NCBI GenBank assembly: GCA_951802195.1
Contig: OX637634.1
Span: 769,490-833,489, forward strand
Origin: Tausonia pullulans
Lineage: Eukaryota > Basidiomycota > Tremellomycetes > Cystofilobasidiales > Mrakiaceae
Length of the DNA: 64,000 bases
Direction: 5' to 3'
Below, piece by piece: positions 31,690 through 42,441 of the stretch; within the stretch, counting starts at the first letter, position 1, and the number at the start of each line of letters is the position of its first letter. A program made the translations under genes and the position numbers. Under the pieces are notes generated by a model. The model did not search any database. It saw only the letters and a list, made by a program, of their open reading frames with translations, and was not told the origin of the DNA.

Positions 31690-32632
31690 ATGGCTACCCC
31701 AACCAACTTTTACGAGCTCTACAGGGGCTCCTCGTCAGTCTGCTGATCTGCACGGGAACTCTCTCGGCTCGCTGTCTTTCAGCTGAACCCCCCGCTCGTT
31801 CGCCCCCCCTTGCTCGTCTGTTCGCTTGCTTGACTCCTGCCTCCACTCGACTCTTTAGCATCGGGACCGCCCTCACGGACTCGCTCGACGATCTTATTCA
31901 GACCGGACAGATCACGCCGCAGCTGGCGATGCGGGTGCTTGTCCAGGTGCGTCCCGCCTATCTTGGCAGGTGCTGCTGGCCGCCTGTCTTCGCTTGTCCC
32001 AAGCCCGACCGACCAACTGTGCTCCCTTCTATCGTCTCAGTTCGACAAATCGTTTGCGGAGATCATCTCCAAGTCGGTTAAGGGCAAGTCGGTCATCAAG
32101 GTGCGTGTCTCTTGCTCAAGCGTGGCCGGCTGGCGGGCGACGCGTGCTGACAAGTCGCGCGCGTTCCTCTTACTCATCAAGGGGCGGATGAGGACATACA
32201 AGCTTTGCGACGATGTCTGGACCTTCGTCTATAAGAACGCAACGATGAAGATTGAGACCAACAGCTCAGGAAACGGGTGAGTCGCTCGTTCTGGAGAAGG
32301 AAGGTTACGCGCGATGGCTCCTTTCTGTTGTGAGATCGCGACCCAGTTCTCTACCCCTTCTTTACATTCTTTGGGACAATTGTATTTTCCTGGCTCACAG
32401 GGGCCTGTAATAGGCTCCTGTCTGTATTGGACACCATCCCGAAGTCGAGCAGTTGATCGAATGATACTCCGCGTCCCTCCGCCACCTCGTTCGAAGCTAC
32501 ACTGCCGTGATGCCACGACTGACGCGTCTTGTAATCCCGTCTCTCTCCAGTGGTGAGGTCATCTCTTGTGAGAAGGTCAAGATCATTGCATGCAAGAATG
32601 CGAACGCCGACGACCCTTCGTCCAAGAAGTAG
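31690..32632 (+). CDS. TOA2: TFIIA small (gamma) subunit
   Basis: General transcription factor subunit that stabilises TBP on the TATA box. Exons read MATPTNFYELYRGSS, then IGTALTDSLDDLIQTGQITPQLAMRVLVQ (four-helix-bundle part; quoted as LTDSLDDLIQTGQITPQLA), FDKSFAEIISKSVKGK, GRMRTYKLCDDVWTFVYKNA and GEVISCEKVKIIACKNA (beta-barrel part). ATG at 31690-31692, stop TAG at 32630-32632 after DDPSSKK. About 110 residues, the usual length. The last intron (about 32279-32550, 270 nt) is much longer than the others. Confidence 0.95.
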
Positions 32633-33037
32633 GCGCGCGCGCGCCACAACGTGCGTTTCATCGGATTCTCTGTCTGCCTTTCTTCTCGTCATGTCCTTAG
32701 TCTGATGGCTTCTTTCTGATCCGTTGCTCTTAAGCCTGGCGGCCGCTATTTTGCGAGCCACATCTTGTTTCCCTCCCAGTCTGCTTCGTCTCTTCCTCCC
32801 CTATCCTTGCCCCCCCCCCCCCTTGCATTTGTTCTCGTTCACCTCTTCCCGCCTCTATCACGCATCGCACGCCCTGTATTCGCATGTCTTAACTTTTTCC
32901 GTGATGCAAAGTCTACTGAGTCAAGAGAAGAAGGTCCGGGCTCGGCGCGACCGGGGAAGAGCGAGAATGTCGCGTCGTCGTCTACCCCCTTAACCCACGA
33001 CCGTTTAGTCTCGCTCCTTCCCTCTCCCGACCATCCA
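32633..33037 (+). other. Intergenic spacer
   Basis: 405 bp, with a 12-nt C-run at about 32811-32822 and CT-rich sequence before the next ATG. No gene seen. Confidence 0.4.
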
Positions 33038-34155
33038 ATGCCTTTATCGTCGCCTCTGAACCCCAAATCGCATCAGCCCTTCCTCGGATCCTCTCCACCG
33101 GCATTCAACCTTCACCATGCTCGGACACCCAGCCGACGGGCCACGGGCCCACCGAAACGCTCGTCTCCCTTCGGCGGCGGCGGTGATCACCTCTCACCGA
33201 CATTGCGACTCACACGTCCAAGCGCAAGAGGATCGAGCGGGTCCAACGCTGAGGGAGGAGGTAGCTGTGGAATGGGAGGTGGAGGTGGAGGCGGTCCCCC
33301 GTCGAGCCCGACCGTGAGCGACGCGCTCTGGCGGGAGAAGTTCAAGAAGCGGTGCATCGAGCGAGCACGCAAGGACCGCGAGAAGGAGGCTTCGCGGCGG
33401 AGAGGGGGGGCAGGGGCAGATGGAATGGACCTCGATGCGGAGGAGGATGGCCGAGACGACGACGACGACGACGGAGACGAGCTCGAGGTGAGAGTACTCG
33501 TGTCTCCTCCTTTCCAGCGCATGCTCACGAACACACTTTTGACCCTCTTCTCTTCCAGATCTTCCGGCGCATTGTCCAGAGCCAGGCGCAAAAGGAGCTT
33601 AATCGAAGCCTCCGGACGAGTTCTAACATGGAGAGCTTGCTCGAGGAGGCCGAGGGCCAGGGGGATGACCCCGACGCTGGTGCCTACGCGGACCAGGCTT
33701 ACCAGGAATACCTCGAGAGCCTTGACACAAGCGAGGGTGAGTGTTGTGGTCGGTCAATGTCCTGCTGAAATGCTTATTCTCTCCCCTGGCCAGTCGACGT
33801 GTCTCGTCCAGCTGTTCTCTCCCCGCCGCTGAGCGCGCCCCCATGTCCATCCTGTCTGTCCCAACCGGCCCTCGCTGTCCAGGCCGATGGGTCACTCGTC
33901 TGCGACCTCTGCGGCTCGGCCTTGTCCTCGAAGACGGCACGGCAGATAAGCCTTGCGTGGCAGCAGGTTGACGCGCACGAGGATAGGTTGGCGTTTTCCC
34001 TTGTTCATTGCTCAATGAATTACCAGGCTGACCAATCCTCCCTTTGCAGCGGGAGGCCCCACTTTCTCCTCCTCTCGCTTCCTGTGCCTGAAGCTGGGCT
34101 GGGCCTTCTCGCGCTCTGCATGGGCTGTGATTGGGACTGCGCGTTGGATGTCTGA
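33038..34155 (+). CDS. RPA-interacting protein (RPAIN-like) with C-terminal zinc finger
   Basis: Predicted nuclear-import partner of replication protein A. The N-terminal exon is Pro/Gly-rich then basic, with LWREKFKKRCIERARKDREK, which matches the RPAIN N-terminal helix (W-K-E-x-F-x-x-R-C). An acidic run follows (EEDGRDDDDDDGDELE). The next exon, from about 33559 (IFRRIVQSQAQKELNRS), gives helical sequence ending YQEYLESLDTSE. The last two exons carry the zinc finger: CPSCLSQPAL, LVCDLCGSALSS, then an HED near the splice junction, and PHFLLLSLP plus CMGCDWDCAL at the end, with stop TGA at 34153-34155. The Cys pairs and the terminal CDW are as in the family. ATG 33038 is the first in frame. 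It neighbours CSM3, another replication protein, which may be coincidence. Confidence 0.75.
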
Positions 34156-34356
34156 GCTCTCCCGCCCCTTGATTTCCCCACTGTATCCTTGCCATCTTAC
34201 TGTAGCCTAAATCTCGCTCTTTCATCTTTGTGGGTCATGTCGTAGTGTGCATTCTCTTTCGACGCCATCACGTTGGGAAAGGGCAGGCGCGTTAGCGTCG
34301 ATGCACCGGACGTCAGGAGTCTTGCGTCCTTTCCCCTCCAACGGCCACCTCGCATT

Positions 34357-35782
34357 ATGGCATCTCCCTCTCCCGCCCTGCTCTCGCCCCCGCGGCACTC
34401 GACCTCGCTCGCCAATATCTTTGACTCGCCCTCGCCCGCCAAACCCACTCATCGGAGCGTGAACCCGCTCTTCTTCAACGATGTCTCGCCCTCAGTCTCG
34501 CCCTCACTTTCGACCGCGTCCCACCAGTCCCGATTCATCCTGCGCCAGGGCGCACTCGCTACCCGCGATGAAAGTGCGAGGAATCTTGCCAGCACGTTCA
34601 GCCTCTTTGACGACCTCGACGACGATGACGATGCTGGTCGAGGTGCAGGAGTTGGAGCGGCGGCGGGCGGAGGCGACGACGCTGGTGACGCCCTCGCTCG
34701 AGGTCAGAGCGAGGACAATGCGGGCGATGGGGCAGGGGGTGTTTGGAACAATACCACGAAGCGCATTATTCCCAAGCTGGATGCCCAGAGGCGCGTGTAC
34801 AAGAGAAGAGTAGAAGAGTGGGGCAGCTATTGGGTGTTCACTGACCGTCGATGCGCCTCTTTCCCACACTGCCTGCCCCTCCTACAGGCTTCTCGCGCAT
34901 AACGGTCTTCCCAAACTTATTAAGGAATCTAAGGAGATCAAATTCAAGGGAAAGGGACACGAGGTGCGTACCTAGCTGACCGACCGACCCAGTCGCGAGG
35001 ACGCGACGCGCCTTTGACGCGTGTCTCTTCGAACTCCACCCCCCCCCCCCCCCCCCTCAGGTAGCGGACCTTGCGTGTCTGCTTGGCTACTACCAGCTCT
35101 GGACCCACCAACTCTTCCCCAAGACACGCTTCAAGGACACGGTCGCCCAGGTCGAGAAGGTCTGCCGATCACGGCGAATGCTCGTGAGTCGACGGACGAG
35201 TCTGCACCTGGCTGGTCACTGAGCTCATATCCTTCCCAGAGCGCGCTCAGCGAGTTCCGGGCCAAGGAGATGGCGCCGCCCTTGCCCCCTCCCAGCCCAC
35301 CACGCTCTCTCGTCGGATCGCCTATCCATCGGTCATCAAGATCGCGCTCCCCCCCCGGCTCGCCTTCCTCAACGCGTCGTCCTGCTCAGCGCCGACGCCT
35401 CCTCCCTGGCGACGAGGAGACCGGCGATGTGCCAAGAGCAGCGGCAATTCCGGCATCGTCACATGACCTTTCTGAACCAGACTTTGACATGGACGAGCTC
35501 ATCGCTCAGGCCGAGATAGAAGCTCAGACGGAGGCAGCAAGACGGGCAACAACGGAAACGTCGACAGCTTGGTCTTCTGCTGCTGCTTCAGCAAGAGGGA
35601 AGGACAACGATATGTTTGGGGACGACGAGGACTGGTCCATCCTCGACGGGCTTGATGGTGGAGCCACAGCCTCCAAGCCTCCACCACCACCACCACCACC
35701 GCCTGCTCCCGCCGCCCTAGCGCCGTCCCACCCTGTCGACGACGATGATGAGGATGACTGGGCCGCGATGGACGGGATGTGA
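34357..35782 (+). CDS. CSM3: Replication fork protection protein Csm3/Swi3 (TIPIN)
   Basis: Partner of Tof1/Swi1 at the replication fork. ATG 34357 (MASPSPALLSPPRHST). After an acidic, Ser-rich N-terminal part, the conserved core is IIPKLDAQR, then LLAHNGLPKLIKESKEIKFKG (shown in part), then KGHE-VADLACLLGYYQLWTHQLFP and FKDTVAQVEKVCRSRRM, as in TIPIN/Swi3. The C-terminal exon has acidic patches (EPDFDMDELIAQ; DEDWSILDGL) and a Pro run, and ends DDWAAMDGM-TGA at 35782. Exon joins at about 34795-34890 (R-LLAHN), 34963, and the intron whose acceptor at 35060 directly follows an 18-nt C-run. Only 34 bp separate its stop from that of the convergent DJ-1 gene, so the 3' UTRs must overlap. Confidence 0.92.
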
Positions 35783-35816
35783 TGCTGCTTTCTCTCGGTT
35801 TCGTCGCAAATCATGA

Positions 35817-36644
35817 TCAGGTATAAGCAGCAGGGGAAGGGAGCATAAGGGGGCCTTCAACCTCGGCGGCTTTTTGCGGGCCGGCGAGCTCTCTGATAAG
35901 TGCGAGTGCCTACAGGCGAGGACAGGGGCGTAAATGCGGGCTCAGGGAAACGAGACGAGCAATAACGCACAAAGGGAATGGCAGTCCCCGGGCCGCGACT
36001 GGAAAGATAGATGTCAGGACTGAGGTTAACAGCAGCAATTGAAGCCGCACCTCGTGATGACTTTGCCGTGCTTAACGATGGACTCCTCGACGTACGTGAA
36101 CTCTGCCAGTGAATGTCAGCGCCCAGTCGCGTCGCGTCCCGCCCTTAACTCACTCTCCTGCAGCTGCGCTCGGACGCTCGGGTGGCTCGTCACCCGCATC
36201 TTGCCCATCACCCAGCTCTGGGTATCTTTCCAGAGGCCCGCCTCTAGCGCGACGAGTGGACCTGCGCAGATCATGCCGAGCGAGCGGGTCGTGTAGAAGG
36301 AAACGAGTGATTGGACCACGGGCGAGGCCGCAAGCGTCTTTGCGCCGGGCATACCGCCAGGGATGACGAGCGTGGAGAAGTGACGGGCAGCCTGGGAAGG
36401 GGGCAGCTCAGACAAGGCAGTGGAAGGAAGCTGTCGGCTTGCTCACGTCGTCATCGAGGTCGGCGAGCTTGACGTCAGGGAGGATGCGGACGCCTCGCGA
36501 GCATTTGGCTAACCCGCCCTCGCCCTCGACGTCGACTGAGGCGGAAGTGCAGGCGATGCCGGCACGTGTGAGAAGGTCGTAGACGGTGACGAACTCGATC
36601 TCCTCGGTGCCATCTGCGATGAGGATCAGGGCGGAGAGGGGCAT
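35817..36644 (-). CDS. DJ-1/PfpI family protein (PARK7-like)
   Basis: Predicted glyoxalase/deglycase- or chaperone-type DJ-1 protein. ATG 36642-36644: MPLSALILIADGTEEIEFVT. Next exons give FSTLVIPGGMPGA, then GMICAGPLVALEAGLW with the nucleophile Cys in ICAGP, then HPSVRAQLQE, EFTYVEESIVKHGKVIT. Frame continues through two further small introns (donors GTGCGG and GTGCGT) to SRGPGTAIPF and ALALIRELAGPQKAAEVEG, ending PSPAAYT-TGA at 35817-35819. The catalytic triad partner Glu is in DGTEEIE. Without the last two splices the frame appears truncated after a Cys-rich tail, so an automatic model may be wrong. About 190-200 residues, standard length. It shares a 103-bp divergent promoter with the acidic protein. 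Confidence 0.9.
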
Positions 36645-36747
36645 GATGTTGGTGGTTGAAGGTAAATGGGTGGAGACCCTTGAGAAACCGAGACGTCATC
36701 GTCGCCATCAGTCCCTATCTCCCTCGACCACCATCATCTTTCCCCCT
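36645..36747. promoter_or_regulatory. 103-bp divergent promoter, DJ-1 / acidic protein
   Basis: The start codons are only 103 bp apart, the shortest divergent promoter in the window. No TATA box. The short distance implies shared control or overlapping leaders. Confidence 0.5.
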
Positions 36748-37232
36748 ATGTCCACCGCCAACGCACCCATCCCAGGTCCATCTGAGTTACCAACTGTCCG
36801 ATCCACGGATGCGAACACGATCCAGCCCGATCCCACAGGTGAGTCTCCGTCGTCATCACAGCGCTCATGCCGGTGCTTAGTCCGCCCGGTCTCGCAGACC
36901 TCACTCAGAAGGCGCCCGCCAACGAGCGGTACGACCTCGATTGGATCAACGCCGACGTCCAGGAGCTCGACCCAGGAGATTCGTTCGTCGAAGAGGCCTA
37001 CGCCGAGCATCGCGATGCAAAGCCAAGCGCGCTCGAGGACGAATTTGGCGCCGAGTCGGAGCGGCCGGCGTACGACTCCAATGTTGCCGAAGAGCTTGGT
37101 GGAGACTACGACTTTGCGGAGGATGACGACGACGATCTTGACGAGAAGCCAGACGAGCTAGAGGTGGACGAGCCAGAGCTGGACCTCGGAGGAGATGACG
37201 ATGAGCAGGGAGACTTGGACGATGAGGCGTGA
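36748..37232 (+). CDS. Small, very acidic protein of unknown function
   Basis: Two exons: MSTANAPIPGPSELPTVRST...DPTG (36748 to about 36840) and, from about 36887, LADLTQKAPANERYDLDWIN onward. The second exon contains DVQELDPGDSFVEEAYAEHR and a long Asp/Glu-rich tail (DFAEDDDDDLDEKPDELEVD) ending DLDDEA-TGA at 37232. About 140 residues with a very low isoelectric point. I do not recognise the family. The tail resembles those of histone-binding or ribosome-assembly proteins, but that is composition only. Its phase-consistent join and conserved-looking middle support coding. Confidence 0.65.
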
Positions 37233-37939
37233 CGAGTTGAGGGTCCCGCTCCTTCGCTCTCTCCCTCAACCTGAACTTTGCCTGCTGGATCGCTTCGTCC
37301 TCGTCCCCATATGATCCCCGACTCCCAACACCACCCCCGCCCCTCCTTATCTGACTGCTCGCCACGAATGTCGAGAAGAGACCGCGGCAGCAGTCTAGGA
37401 GCCGCTCCTCAATAGGGAGACCGGAGTTCATGCTTTAACCATGCGACATGTGGCCCGATAGAAATTATGCTTAAGATTCAGTTGACTTGACAATGGTGAA
37501 ACAGAAGCGTGATTCTGAGAGGATAGTACATCCATATTTGTGCCGATTGTGGACACAGATTAGGAAGGGGGGACGGAGGGGCGCATTGCAAATCCTCTTC
37601 GCAAACGATCCGCTGAATAAGACATCTCGATTTCTGTCTAAATCCGAAACCATGGTGAAGACGGTCAACCGACCTGCGCGACCCTTCCTCTCTGGTCGGC
37701 ATCAGTGTTTTCGGCGACCTCGTCCGTCGAATCAAGTCACCAATGAAATTGTTCCGCCTCCTTAGGTCAATCTGGTTACTACCCTCTTGACGGCCTGTTA
37801 TCCCCGCGCCAGGCCGCCTTCTCCTCATCTTGCCGCTGCTGACAGGTTGTAACCACTAACTAAGCCCGTTCCTTGGCCCGCAATTCAGTAATCCATCCCT
37901 CTCCTGGGTGCTCTTTACCTATTAACCACCATCTCCGCC
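37233..37939. other. Spacer with a degraded dispersed-repeat fragment
   Basis: 707 bp without a supported gene. The stretch from about 37429 to 37545 resembles 48124-48240: both have an ATGCTTyAACC block, a GACAnGTGGCCCG block and a GAAACAGnAGyGTGAT block, with indels between. It looks like an old shared repeat. Confidence 0.4.
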
Positions 37940-38870
37940 ATGTACACTGGCCATTTCGCCATCTCTCTCGTTCTTTGCGCTCTATATCCATCCGTCTCGC
38001 CCTACGCGCTTCTCCTCGGCGCAGGCTGGCTTGATGTCCTCGACGGCATCTTTGTCGTTCGTCCTTTTCACTTGGGCTCCTCTCCATTCTCTGCCATTTA
38101 TTCCAGGTTGAAACACATAGTGCTCCGTCCAGGACCATGCAGGGACAAGCTCCCGGCCATGACCTGGTCTTCACTCACTCGCTTGCAAAGTTTGCTGTGA
38201 CGGCTCGGCCTCGTGTTCATCCTAGCTTGCTTCATTCTTCCAGATTCTATCCTTCAATCGTGTGACGGCCAACGTCGACAGCCTGCCGTATCTCTACTTT
38301 GATTTGACCTTTATCGACTGGGATCACTCTCTCGTCGCCGCCTTTTTCTGGTCCGCTGTCTGGGCTGCTCTCTGGGCGTGGAAAAGCGGAGGTCGCCAAG
38401 AACGCAAACAAGCTGGACAGGTGGACGCGACTACCACAGCAATGCTCGCCTTCGTCTCATCCTTCGCCCATTGGCTCGCCGACTGGCCAATGCATAACGC
38501 CGATCTCGCGCTCTACCCGTTCTCACGCATGCACTTTGGTTACGGTCTTTGGGGGAAGCTCGGCGTCGGCGCGTGGGTACTCGAAGCAGCGATCACAGCG
38601 GTGCTCTGCATCGTTGCCTCAAAAATCGTGGCTGCCCGCCCTAGGAAAGTCTCTTACGGGTGGTCGGTGTGGGCGGTCATGGCGTCGCTTGCGGTTCAAC
38701 TGTCGCCCTGGACGAGCCCCATGTGGTGGGTCGCTACCAAGCTCGATGGCCGGACCGCCGAGGTTGCCCATGGAGCGCTCGTCGCGATCGGATTTATCAT
38801 CCCGGGGCTAGTGCTTTCGAGGCTCATCGAAAAGGCCGAGGAAAGGCAAGCACAGCAGAAGAGATCTTGA
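37940..38870 (+). CDS. Multi-pass membrane protein with conserved His/Asp motifs, similar to bacterial hypothetical membrane proteins
   Basis: ATG 37940 gives MYTGHFAISLVLCALYPSVS and GAGWLDVLDGIF. After the intron ending at about 38242 the frame reads ILSFNRVTANVDSLPYLYF, then DWDHSLVAAFFWSAVWAAL, and later SSFAHWLADWPMHNADLALYP, GLWGKLGVGAWVLEAAITAV, and two more hydrophobic segments before LSRLIEKAEERQAQQKRS-TGA (38870). The GH near the N-terminus, DWDHSL, and HWLxDWPxHNxDLALYP sit at membrane edges and could bind metal. The pattern (GH...LLLG..LD....; SHSL; HWLLD...H.PDLPL) is common in uncharacterised bacterial membrane proteins, so horizontal origin is possible, though the intron shows it is settled in a fungal genome. 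About six membrane passes, roughly 250 residues. Function unknown. Confidence 0.75.
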
Positions 38871-39739
38871 AGTCCCGCTTCGAAGGATGCGTGGTGAGTA
38901 CTGTGGATCTTCCCTCCGTCACATCTCGCGACGTGAGATATGACGCTGAACTCCCAATTGGCGTAGACCGGCATCACTATTCGACCGGGCGCCAGCGCCG
39001 GCTGGTCTTCTTAGAGATCGGTGCGCGTCATGAACGTGTTTTCCCTACCTCTGTCTTGCTTCCTTCCTCGCACACTTCTCTCTTGCTCTATCCGACTTTT
39101 GTCTTTTCCCTCATCCGACTTCCTTTCTCTTCCTTCTCCACTTTTTTTCTCCCCACTCCCTTGTTGAAATCAGCCAGAAATCTCCTGCTACGTACGGGCT
39201 CCTCGACCGTCGGATGGACATTTATACGATGAAGTGTCGCAAAGGTAGTGGAGGTTGGAGCTGAACTCAAGCGGTCAGCTTTGTGAGGGAGACGGGTCGA
39301 GCAGTGGATCCCGGTAACTGAGGCTTGTCAAGGAGTGCTCTATCTGATCGTTTCGACACGCATGGAAGATGGTGAAGGAGTCTCAGATCGGCTTCCTCCA
39401 TCTTCGCGCTGACACCTAGGCCAAGACGAGTGCGGCCTCGCTCACTCCTGGAGGGAAAGAAGATGTCGCGGAGGTCGTCAGGTGGGGGTGGGAGATGGAT
39501 CTGCGGGAACCTTTGAGGTGCAGGTTTTCTTGCTCGAGGCCTGTAAGGAATGATCGACCATAGCCGATGCCGGGGACACAAGAGACGTCCCTGTCGGGGA
39601 AGGCCGCCTTGACTTGCTCGTGCCGCCTTCCACCGCCTCGTCAGCCTCCAACGACCACCGCGACGCCCGACGCGCTCGCTCGTTTTTCCACTCCTTGCCC
39701 TCCTCGCCAAAGGAAGTCTCCCCGATCGGCCGAACGCCC
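38871..39739 (+). other. Intergenic spacer before the FYVE-RING gene
   Basis: 869 bp. T- and CT-rich tract at about 39050-39170. Open frames on the minus strand between 39267 and 39827 are antisense shadows. The true 5' exon of the next gene could lie here, since its first exon has no upstream in-frame ATG but an open frame back to 39614. Confidence 0.4.
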
Positions 39740-41695
39740 ATGAACAGTCGCGCCGCTCCTGCCGCCTCACCTGCGGCCCTCCCGCTGCTCTCGCTCGACC
39801 CCCCGCCCAAGATTCCCGCCGAGACATGTCAGGAATGCTCCAAGAAGTTCAACGCGCTCTTCTCTCCATCCAAGATGTGTCACCACTGCGGTCGTCTGTT
39901 TTGCAAAGTGAGGGCGTTTGTGGGGGAACGGGAAGTGAATGCGTGCTGCAGGTGCTGCTGCTGCTGACGCACGGACGGACGGGCGCTCGCCCTCGTTACA
40001 GGACCACGTTCCGCACAAGGCTATTCGCAGGAGGAGGGACGACTCGTTCTTGGGACCTGGTGTGGAGGTGGAAAGGGTATGCGGTCACTGTCAACCGTTC
40101 GTCACGAGTGTGTACTGCCGTCCCGCTCGCCCTTCCCTCCGGCGCGTCATGACCAGGTTCTCCCTTCTTCTGTACTCAGTGACCTCCTCGGACGCCAAGA
40201 AGCTCTCCTCGCTCTCGATCAAGCAGCTCAAACTGTATACAAATGCCTACGCAATCCCTCTTCCGTGAGTGTTCCGTCTCGCATTCGCCCTCGCGTGATA
40301 CACCCTGCTGCATCGATTCTCACCGCATCGGCGCTCTCCCCATCTCCTAGCTGCGGGCTGACGGAGAAGTCCGAGTTTGTCGAGGCTATCCTGCTTGCGA
40401 GGACATGGTCAGGGTCTCTGCGTCCTGTTCACGAGGTGCGTTGGGTGCGGCGCACTCCCGTTTCCAACCGAGCTGAAGATCGACGCGCGCGCGGTCTTGT
40501 AGAAGTTCTTCCGGGAGAACTCGCTCCCACCTCCAGGCAACGATATCGGCTACCCCTCGCTCCCGCTCTTTGATCTCGATGGATTCGCGGCCACAACGTC
40601 GAAGGCGTTTGATCGCGTTGCCAACTTTTTCGACCTGGACGTGGCGCCATACCCTGCGACGTCCTCGTCGTCGTCCGCACGGCCTGCTCAGTCGCAGCCA
40701 CATCCCCCGTCTTCCTCGCAACCTCCGTCCTTTTCTCCTCAAGCTTCACTGGCGCCGGACTCTCAGCCTCGCTCATCGCCATCAGTCTCTCGGTCGACTT
40801 CGGCTCGCCCGCATCCCCCTCCTCCCTCTTCTTCTTCTTCCTCTTCCTCCCACCCCACATCCCGCCAGCCAACGCTTGCCGAGCTCGCCGATCTTGAAGC
40901 CACCTCGCCTGACGCGATCGCGGACTTCCCAGTCAAGGTCCTCAAGTCGATTCTCTCAAAGAACCATGTCCGTTCCGACATGATCCTTGAGAAGTCGGAG
41001 CTCGTCGCCAAGGTCGTCCAGCTTGTCAATGACGAGGCTGCACGTGTGAGGAGGTTGGAGGCGGCGGAAGCGCGGGAAAGGGAGGAAGAGAGGGACAGGG
41101 CAGAGGGGGCGACGATATCGCAGAACGCTGGCGATGACGAATGGGAGGAGGTGCCGGAGGAGATCCGGAGGGAGTGGAAACAGGCGGAAGAAGCAGGGGC
41201 CGAGAGATCTTCTACATTGGAGGGAGAGTATCCGCCTTCTAAAAGGGAAGAGCCAACTCTCAAGATGGTCTCGCCTCCACCGCAGCCGGCGCTGCCTGCA
41301 CCACTCACGACGCCCACCAAGAAGGAGGTTGCCGAGCGAACGGGAGTCTGCGTGATCTGCTACGACCGGTGCGTGCTTCTTTCGAGTCCGCTTGAACACC
41401 TGAGCTGAACTCCATATTCTCATCCAGAGATGCGATCTTGGCTTCGGTTGATTGCGGTCATCGTGAATGCCTTTGCCTTTCCTGTCTTGTCTCCCTGGCC
41501 TGACGACCCTCCTCCAGTCGCCCTTTGTCAAGAGTGCGCCGACCTCGTCATGAAGAGTGCGTGCTATAAATTCTGTCGGCCTGTGCGAGCTAATCTCTTG
41601 TGTTATCACCCTCCTCCCTTCCAGGCACCAGCGAGTGCCCACTGTGCCGAGCCGTCATGCGGCCTGCAGGCCTATTGCGTATATTTTCCAGCTAG
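39740..41695 (+). CDS. FYVE-type and RING-finger E3 ubiquitin ligase (CARP/rififylin-like)
   Basis: ATG 39740 (MNSRAAPAASPAALPLLSLD). An N-terminal FYVE-like zinc domain reads CQECSKKFNALFSPSKMCHH, CGRLFCK, then DHVPHKAIRRRRDD and ERVCGHCQPFV over three exons. A SAP-like helical segment follows (LSSLSIKQLKLYTNAYAIPL; LTEKSEFVEAILLAR). A Pro/Ser-rich middle and a second helical block (VLKSILSKNHVRSDMILEKS) precede a charged coiled-coil-like region. The C-terminus, spliced over four exons, is a C3HC4 RING: GVCVICYDR-DAILASVDCGH-LALCQECADLVMK-STSECPLCRAVMRP, ending GLLRIFSS-TAG (41693-41695). This order equals that of animal RNF34/RFFL. FYVE-like domains of this group bind membranes weakly, so an endosome-linked ligase is likely. 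At least seven introns. Start is the least certain part. Confidence 0.85.
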
Positions 41696-42441
41696 CGCGC
41701 CGATGGATGCTTCATTCGTTCGTGGCCTCTTTGGCTGGGTACAGCGGGGGCGGGTGGGCCTCTCTACGCTATATTGGTGAAGGAGGTATTAAGATATCGC
41801 CAGGGGCGAGCTGGAAGAGTGGAGGCTATGGTGTGTATACTTTCCTCGATCCGTGAGCAGAAAGGACACATGGCATCAAAACGAGCGCAGCTTGAAAGGT
41901 TGATTCTATCGAGATTCTTCCAAATTCAAGTCATGGATCAAGCGAGAAGGCGATATGGCCCTATGAAAGACGGCGAGAGGGAGGAAGGGGGAAGAGGAAT
42001 TAGCCAGATGGGGAGTGGCAAGAGGAGAAAGAATCGTGAGGGGAAGAATGTCTATGGTAGAAAGGTCGGAGGGAACGGAAGGGAGAAATAAGAAAAAAGA
42101 TGGTGGAGAGGAAAGGTGAAGAGAAGAAAAGATCAGTCTCATGTCGACTGATCGCCACATTCCTGTTTTTTTTTTTGTATTTAAGTTCCTGCCTGACGCT
42201 CCTCAGCCCTCAGCCATTAGCCACTGCGAGCCATCCACCTCGTGCTCGACTGCCAATGTGTCTGCCGAGTCGTAGACGCGACCTTGCGGATCTCCTCGTC
42301 CATGACGTGGTCCTTTATTTTGGTATCTAAGTCATGAGTTATACGTAGAGAACGAGGTCCCGCCCAACAGAGGCTTGCCATGCTCGTGTCGCTACTTCGT
42401 TCGTTGCTCTCCAACAAGGGGGCTTCGTCGTGCTCCTGCTC
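41696..42441 (+). other. Purine-rich spacer
   Basis: 746 bp with a GA-rich block (about 41940-42130) and a T-run at 42168-42176. No gene seen. Confidence 0.4.

Noticed and set aside
32279-32550. Possible C/D snoRNA in the long TOA2 intron (a TGATG and a CTGA near the end).
   Set aside because: Boxes are too close and there is no terminal stem. Not supportable without RNA data.
36024-36110. A Cys-rich C-terminus (CGFNCCC) for the DJ-1 protein, suggesting truncation.
   Set aside because: It is intron read-through; splicing to the next two exons restores the normal DJ-1 end.
39267-39827. 186-codon minus-strand frame before the FYVE-RING gene.
   Set aside because: Antisense of the first FYVE-RING exon and its leader; Arg/Gly/Pro-rich with no domain.
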